This document shows, piece by piece, positions 61,286 through 64,000 of a stretch of DNA of 64,000 nucleotides; the first letter of the stretch is position 1; every line of letters begins with the position of its first letter. The notes beneath the pieces are model-generated. The model was not told where the DNA came from. It saw nothing but the letters and a program-made list of their open reading frames with translations, and made no database searches. Position numbers and translations under genes: made by a program. This stretch comes from Camarhynchus parvulus (lineage: Eukaryota; Chordata; Aves; Passeriformes; Thraupidae), in the NCBI RefSeq assembly GCF_901933205.1, contig NC_044573.1, positions 55,063,993 to 55,127,992 of the forward strand, written 5' to 3'.

Positions 61286-64000
61286 TTTTTGAATTAATAG
61301 ATCTCACAAGCCTGAATTACATTTAAAAGAAAAAAGAAAATAAAAGTGGAAGGGAAATAGAAAGAAAGCAGTAGGTATTACACATTCAAATTTTAGCGGA
61401 GCTATATGCAAAAACCACAGTGAAGGCTATTTGGAAAGCTATTATGAGTTTCCTAGCCTTGTGATTTAAGATTTGGGGCCTAAATCATGCCACATTTTCT
61501 ACTACAGCTACTGCTTTCTGCACAGCATCTTCCTAGTGATTTTTATTTATCACGAGCTGAGCCTTTTCCTGTTTTTCAGTAAATTTCCCTTCCTTCTTCT
61601 TCCAGCTTTGATGTGCCCTTTGTAGTATCCTATAAAGTTTTATACAGCCATTTTTAGCAGCCCAAATCAATATTGAAGTAGGCTGCAGTGATCAAAGCAC
61701 TGTTTCTTCACAATAGCAAGTACTAAAAGGGAGAGGAAAGACTGGAAGTAGCAATGAAATTTGCACTGGACATTTGCACAGCAGATTGTTGAGAAACTGG
61801 AAAAAATCTTCAATGGAAGAATACAGGTGTTCCCTATATAATCATTTAAAAGTAGTTTCCTTAATTAGGTAGTATGATCAAGGTGAAAAAACCCAACACT
61901 GCTCACTCACATGGCTTACGAATGCAAGGTGAAATGCATTGGCATTAAATGCAGCCCGGTGCTGCCTTGATGCTCTCTGGTCTGTCCTCCTCAGAGGGGG
62001 AGAAGGTTCTCCCCTGTAGCATTCAACAGTGACCTTGCACTGGTTCTGCTACCTGGCTCCTGGGGAGGTCAGTTCTGGCAGCTGAGAGCACTGTGGGATG
62101 TGGAACCAGAATGTGACACATTCCACCCATGCTGCCTAACAAGAGGGGAACTGCACCCTTGAAGAGTTGTAGACAATCCACTGGTGGTTACATGCACAGC
62201 TGTTCACTGTTAGTCACCACCTGCTTTTTTTAAGCCCTCTTAGTTACACTTAACTTTTAGCCTTTACTGCTATTTTTCACTTTTACCAATGGTTTTCCAT
62301 GCAGCCATCTTTTCCTATTTCTTATTTATATAGGTGCTGGCTGTTGTGTCATAGTTAAGACTGCAATGGTTGGAAGACCACTGCAATTGTTATGTACATG
62401 TATCAAATAGGATTTACATTTAGGACAGTCATATTTAAGCTCTGTCTTCTGAGGACCATATTCCCTTTTTCTAGTTAAGGGTTAAAATAAAATGCCTAGA
62501 TCACTCCTGAATTCAATGTTGTTATCAATATCTTATCAAGGAAAAATGTTATCCTGCAGATTTATGATCTTGTCTCTAACAGATATCACTCATGCTTTGA
62601 TAGTCTTGCACAAGAATATCTTGAGTGAGATGAAGTAAGAAGCCTCCCAGCAACTGGAATCTGAGCTTGGCAGAAAAGCAGAAATGCCTCGCCTTGCCCA
62701 GTGTCACACTGATCAGGGTCCCTAATGAGCTGTGGTAAATTATAACCTTTTGCAAGCCACTGGAAAGGCCACTCAGGCTCAGATGTGACTTGATCCTGTA
62801 CAGCAAATTTTACGAACAGTCCCTGCAGTGAATGCAATGAAAACAGCACTTCAAGTGAGAATGCTGAAGGACAGCATCTCTGCTCTAATCTCTGTTCTGA
62901 TGCCTGAATAGATAATAGAAAACTCCCTGCAGACAGACCAGGGAGCTCATGATTTGTTTCAGTGTTTCATTGTCAACAATATCAAACCAAAAATTTCCAA
63001 AATCTCAATTTTTTATGAAATGTGGATGCACTTCAGCTGCCAGACTATTCTCTTGTGCTTTTTTTGAGCAATGCCTTAGATCTGGTCAGCCTATCTTGTT
63101 GGTTTAATAAAAAATGCTGGCATCTGATGTTCACTTTGCAATTGCTGAAGGAACTGATGCCAGCAACTAATGCTTTCCATATCAGAGCAGATATGGCCAG
63201 CAGTGTTTGTTGTTTCAATAACCTCAGAGCAAGAGTGATCAAGGCCAGTGACACAGAGTCAATTCCCCATCTCCCTCTCAGGGGGCATAATGCAGTGTCT
63301 ATGAGAAGGAATATTACAGAGCATGACTGTTTTGGTTCTTTACAGGAAATGTATGGGTGGGATTAATTTCACGTAACTTTGAGTATCACTGGGTATCCAT
63401 CTTCATCCAATAGATGCCTAAGGAATGGAAAAATGAATACAGACCTAGGTGTCTACATTTGATCAGATGAACCCCATTCACACAGTCTGTCTAAATAAGC
63501 ATGGGTTTAGACATAAATTTCAAGTCCTGTTGGGAAGGACTTGATATATGAAGCACTTCCTACATCTGTGGTTTATGCAAAAAAAATAAGCTGCTGCAGA
63601 AATTAAGTTTTCTTCAATGAGAAGAGAGAACAAGTGAGATCCATCTCCCTGACTTGGCAGAAAGGAGGGTAATGAGGAAGCATAAAATCTCTTTTACCCC
63701 TTTCCATCACTGTCTGCCCTCATGCAGGGGCACAAGGAGACACAGATCACGTGCTCCTCAACACTGTGGATTGGTGATTTATGGTGCAAGCACACTTGCA
63801 GCATGATCCACATCAGCACGTGCTCCAAGAAGGGCTGCAGAAACACTAAAGTTGGTTTGTACAAGTCCCTCATAATTGTCATGTGTGAGCACCTCAGAAC
63901 ACTTAATGGGCTTATCTTTACAACGTTTCCATGAGATAAGAAACTATCCATGAGATGACTCCATTTTCCTGTCTCTTTTATTACAGTCATCTATTGCTGC

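Larger units (their letters stand above)
36342..64000 (-). other. ESR1 intron 1 (3' part, at least 27.7 kb; exon 1 not in window)
   Basis: This is the 3' part of intron 1. The A/B-domain exon 1 would be a long minus-strand frame and is absent, so the gene extends past 64000. The left half (36368-48500) has no repeat I can identify. It holds AT-rich sequence with a C/T-rich patch at 44690-45100 and GC-richer patches near 37030-37430 and 39150-39420, neither recognised. The right half is repeat-rich: an A20 tract (48502-48521), CR1 at 48845-50013, a solo LTR (50428-50821), CR1 at 51218-51363, a perfect hairpin (51428-51469), CR1 at 53272-53955, a CAAA-type low-complexity run (55602-55680), CR1 at 58380-59150 and CR1 at 60710-61285. 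In 51470-53271, 53956-55601, 55681-57714, 59151-60709 and 61286-64000 nothing was recognised. Confidence 0.9.

Noticed and set aside
36368..64000. Search for ESR1 exon 1
   Set aside because: Exon 1 encodes a long A/B domain and would appear as a long minus-strand frame. None of the minus-strand frames here resembles it.
1..64000. CRISPR arrays, tRNA or rRNA genes, operons, phage or plasmid features
   Set aside because: There are no regularly spaced repeats and no RNA-gene signatures. The spliced vertebrate gene and CR1 elements make a prokaryotic reading untenable.

Overview
The window is AT-rich vertebrate nuclear DNA, almost certainly from a songbird. It lies inside one gene, ESR1 (estrogen receptor alpha), read on the minus strand. 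Three consecutive internal coding exons are present. Exon 2 (36151-36341) carries the first zinc finger, exon 3 (24772-24888) the second, and exon 4 (12047-12382) the hinge and the start of the ligand-binding domain. They measure 191, 117 and 336 bp, the same as the human exons. All have GT-AG borders, their phases join cleanly, and there is no stop or frameshift. The hinge sequence separates ERalpha from ERbeta. Exon 1 must lie beyond base 64000, and exon 5 onward beyond base 1. I searched both flanks and did not find them.

The layout by + coordinate is: part of intron 4 (1-12046), exon 4, intron 3 (12383-24771), exon 3, intron 2 (24889-36150), exon 2, and at least 27.7 kb of intron 1 (36342-64000). 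About 99 percent of the window is intron. Its recognisable content is retrotransposon debris. There are at least eight recent to middle-aged CR1 LINE fragments with the avian CR1 3' end, five much older CR1/L3-like fragments, and one solo endogenous-retrovirus LTR (50428-50821) with a perfect 6-bp target-site duplication. The LTR type and the CR1 mix point to a passerine. Most repeats lie antisense to ESR1.

Together the three exons encode a contiguous piece of receptor equivalent to human residues 152 to 366. It contains all eight zinc-binding cysteines, the P-box and D-box, the hinge nuclear-localisation and modification sites, and the helix-3 residues that contact estradiol and coactivators. 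Nothing in the piece suggests loss of function.

No operon, CRISPR array, tRNA, rRNA or second protein-coding gene was seen, and I found no undescribed multi-gene system. The less ordinary items are a perfect 17-bp hairpin (51428-51469), an internally deleted CR1 that joins its endonuclease region to its 3' end, a 187-codon open frame at the left edge behind a splice-acceptor-like sequence, a CpG-rich exon 2 in AT-rich surroundings, and the loss of the methionine that starts the human ERalpha46 isoform.
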